Origin: Pseudomonadota bacterium
GTDB lineage: Bacteria; Pseudomonadota; Gammaproteobacteria; Acidiferrobacterales; UBA6901
Length of the DNA: 37,297 nt
Direction: 5' to 3'
Assembly (NCBI GenBank): GCA_027364845.1
Contig: DAHXOO010000025.1
Span: 1 to 37,297, forward strand
Shown here: piece after piece, positions 37,265 through 37,297 of the stretch
Position numbering within the stretch: the first letter of the stretch is position 1
Layout of the letters: each line of letters begins with the position of its first letter
Made by a program: the position numbers and the translations under genes
Notes under the pieces: model-generated
What the model saw: the letters and a program-made list of their open reading frames with translations, nothing else
Told to the model about the DNA's origin: nothing
The model's database searches: none

Positions 37265-37297
37265 ACCCCGGTCCTGTCCCTACTCGATGATCTTCGC
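37265..37297 (-). repeat. Direct repeat of the tuf 3' end and flank
   Basis: Identical over 33 bases with 20588-20620 and cut by the window edge. It includes about 16 nt past the stop codon; the base next to it on the far side differs (T against C). Confidence 0.9.
37280..37297 (-). CDS. tuf: Elongation factor Tu, second copy (3' end only)
   Basis: Only the last five codons (AKIIE) and TAG are in the window. They are identical in DNA sequence to the end of the complete tuf gene, including the bases after the stop. Position ahead of tRNA-Trp and secE is the usual site of the second tuf gene in gammaproteobacteria. Confidence 0.9.
   Translation of the reverse strand, partial: AKIIE

Overview
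This window is the main ribosomal-protein and RNA-polymerase gene cluster of a proteobacterium, with a short accessory flank on its left side. Gene order (secE-nusG-rplKAJL-rpoBC-rpsLG-fusA-tuf-rpsJ through rplQ), the spc order secY-rpmJ-rpsM without infA, the protein sequences and the moderately high G+C content point to the Gamma-/Betaproteobacteria. The Cys-containing S4 and the style of NusG and S14 fit a deep gammaproteobacterium (Chromatiales/Acidiferrobacter-like) or a betaproteobacterium. I cannot settle the species from this window.

Layout. Positions 1-2900 are accessory: a LuxR-type regulator with a degenerate receiver domain (+), the decayed N-terminal part of an IS1634-type transposase (-), a small exported peptidoglycan-binding protein (-), and about 500 bases with no convincing gene. 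uvrA (+, 2907-5792) converges on a SAM hydroxide adenosyltransferase (DUF62) gene (-). From 6747 to the right edge everything is on the minus strand, so transcription runs right to left: tuf copy 2 (3' end only), tRNA-Trp, secE, nusG, rplK, rplA, rplJ, rplL, rpoB, rpoC, rpsL, rpsG, fusA, tuf, rpsJ, rplC, rplD, rplW, rplB, rpsS, rplV, rpsC, rplP, rpmC, rpsQ, rplN, rplX, rplE, rpsN, rpsH, rplF, rplR, rpsE, rpmD, rplO, secY, rpmJ, rpsM, rpsK, rpsD, rpoA, rplQ.

The cluster supplies the ribosome (23 large- and small-subunit proteins from the S10/spc blocks plus the alpha, str and L11-L10 blocks), three RNA polymerase subunits (alpha, beta, beta'), elongation factors Tu and G, NusG, and two of the three Sec translocon subunits (SecY, SecE). 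Genes are packed with 1-8 nt overlaps or short gaps, indicating translational coupling.

The gaps that are not minimal carry the control signals I can read: a near-consensus promoter placed before, not after, a strong terminator hairpin ahead of rpsL; a second terminator-like hairpin between rpsL and rpsG; a promoter between rpsQ and rplN; a terminator after rpmJ whose T-run also forms the -35 box of the rpsM promoter; a hairpin between rplL and rpoB; a 314-nt structured L10 leader; and a strong terminator after rplQ. No wholly new system is evident. The most interesting points are the regulatory architecture at the rpoC/rpsL junction, the tuf duplication with identical 3' flanks, and the non-canonical receiver regulator.
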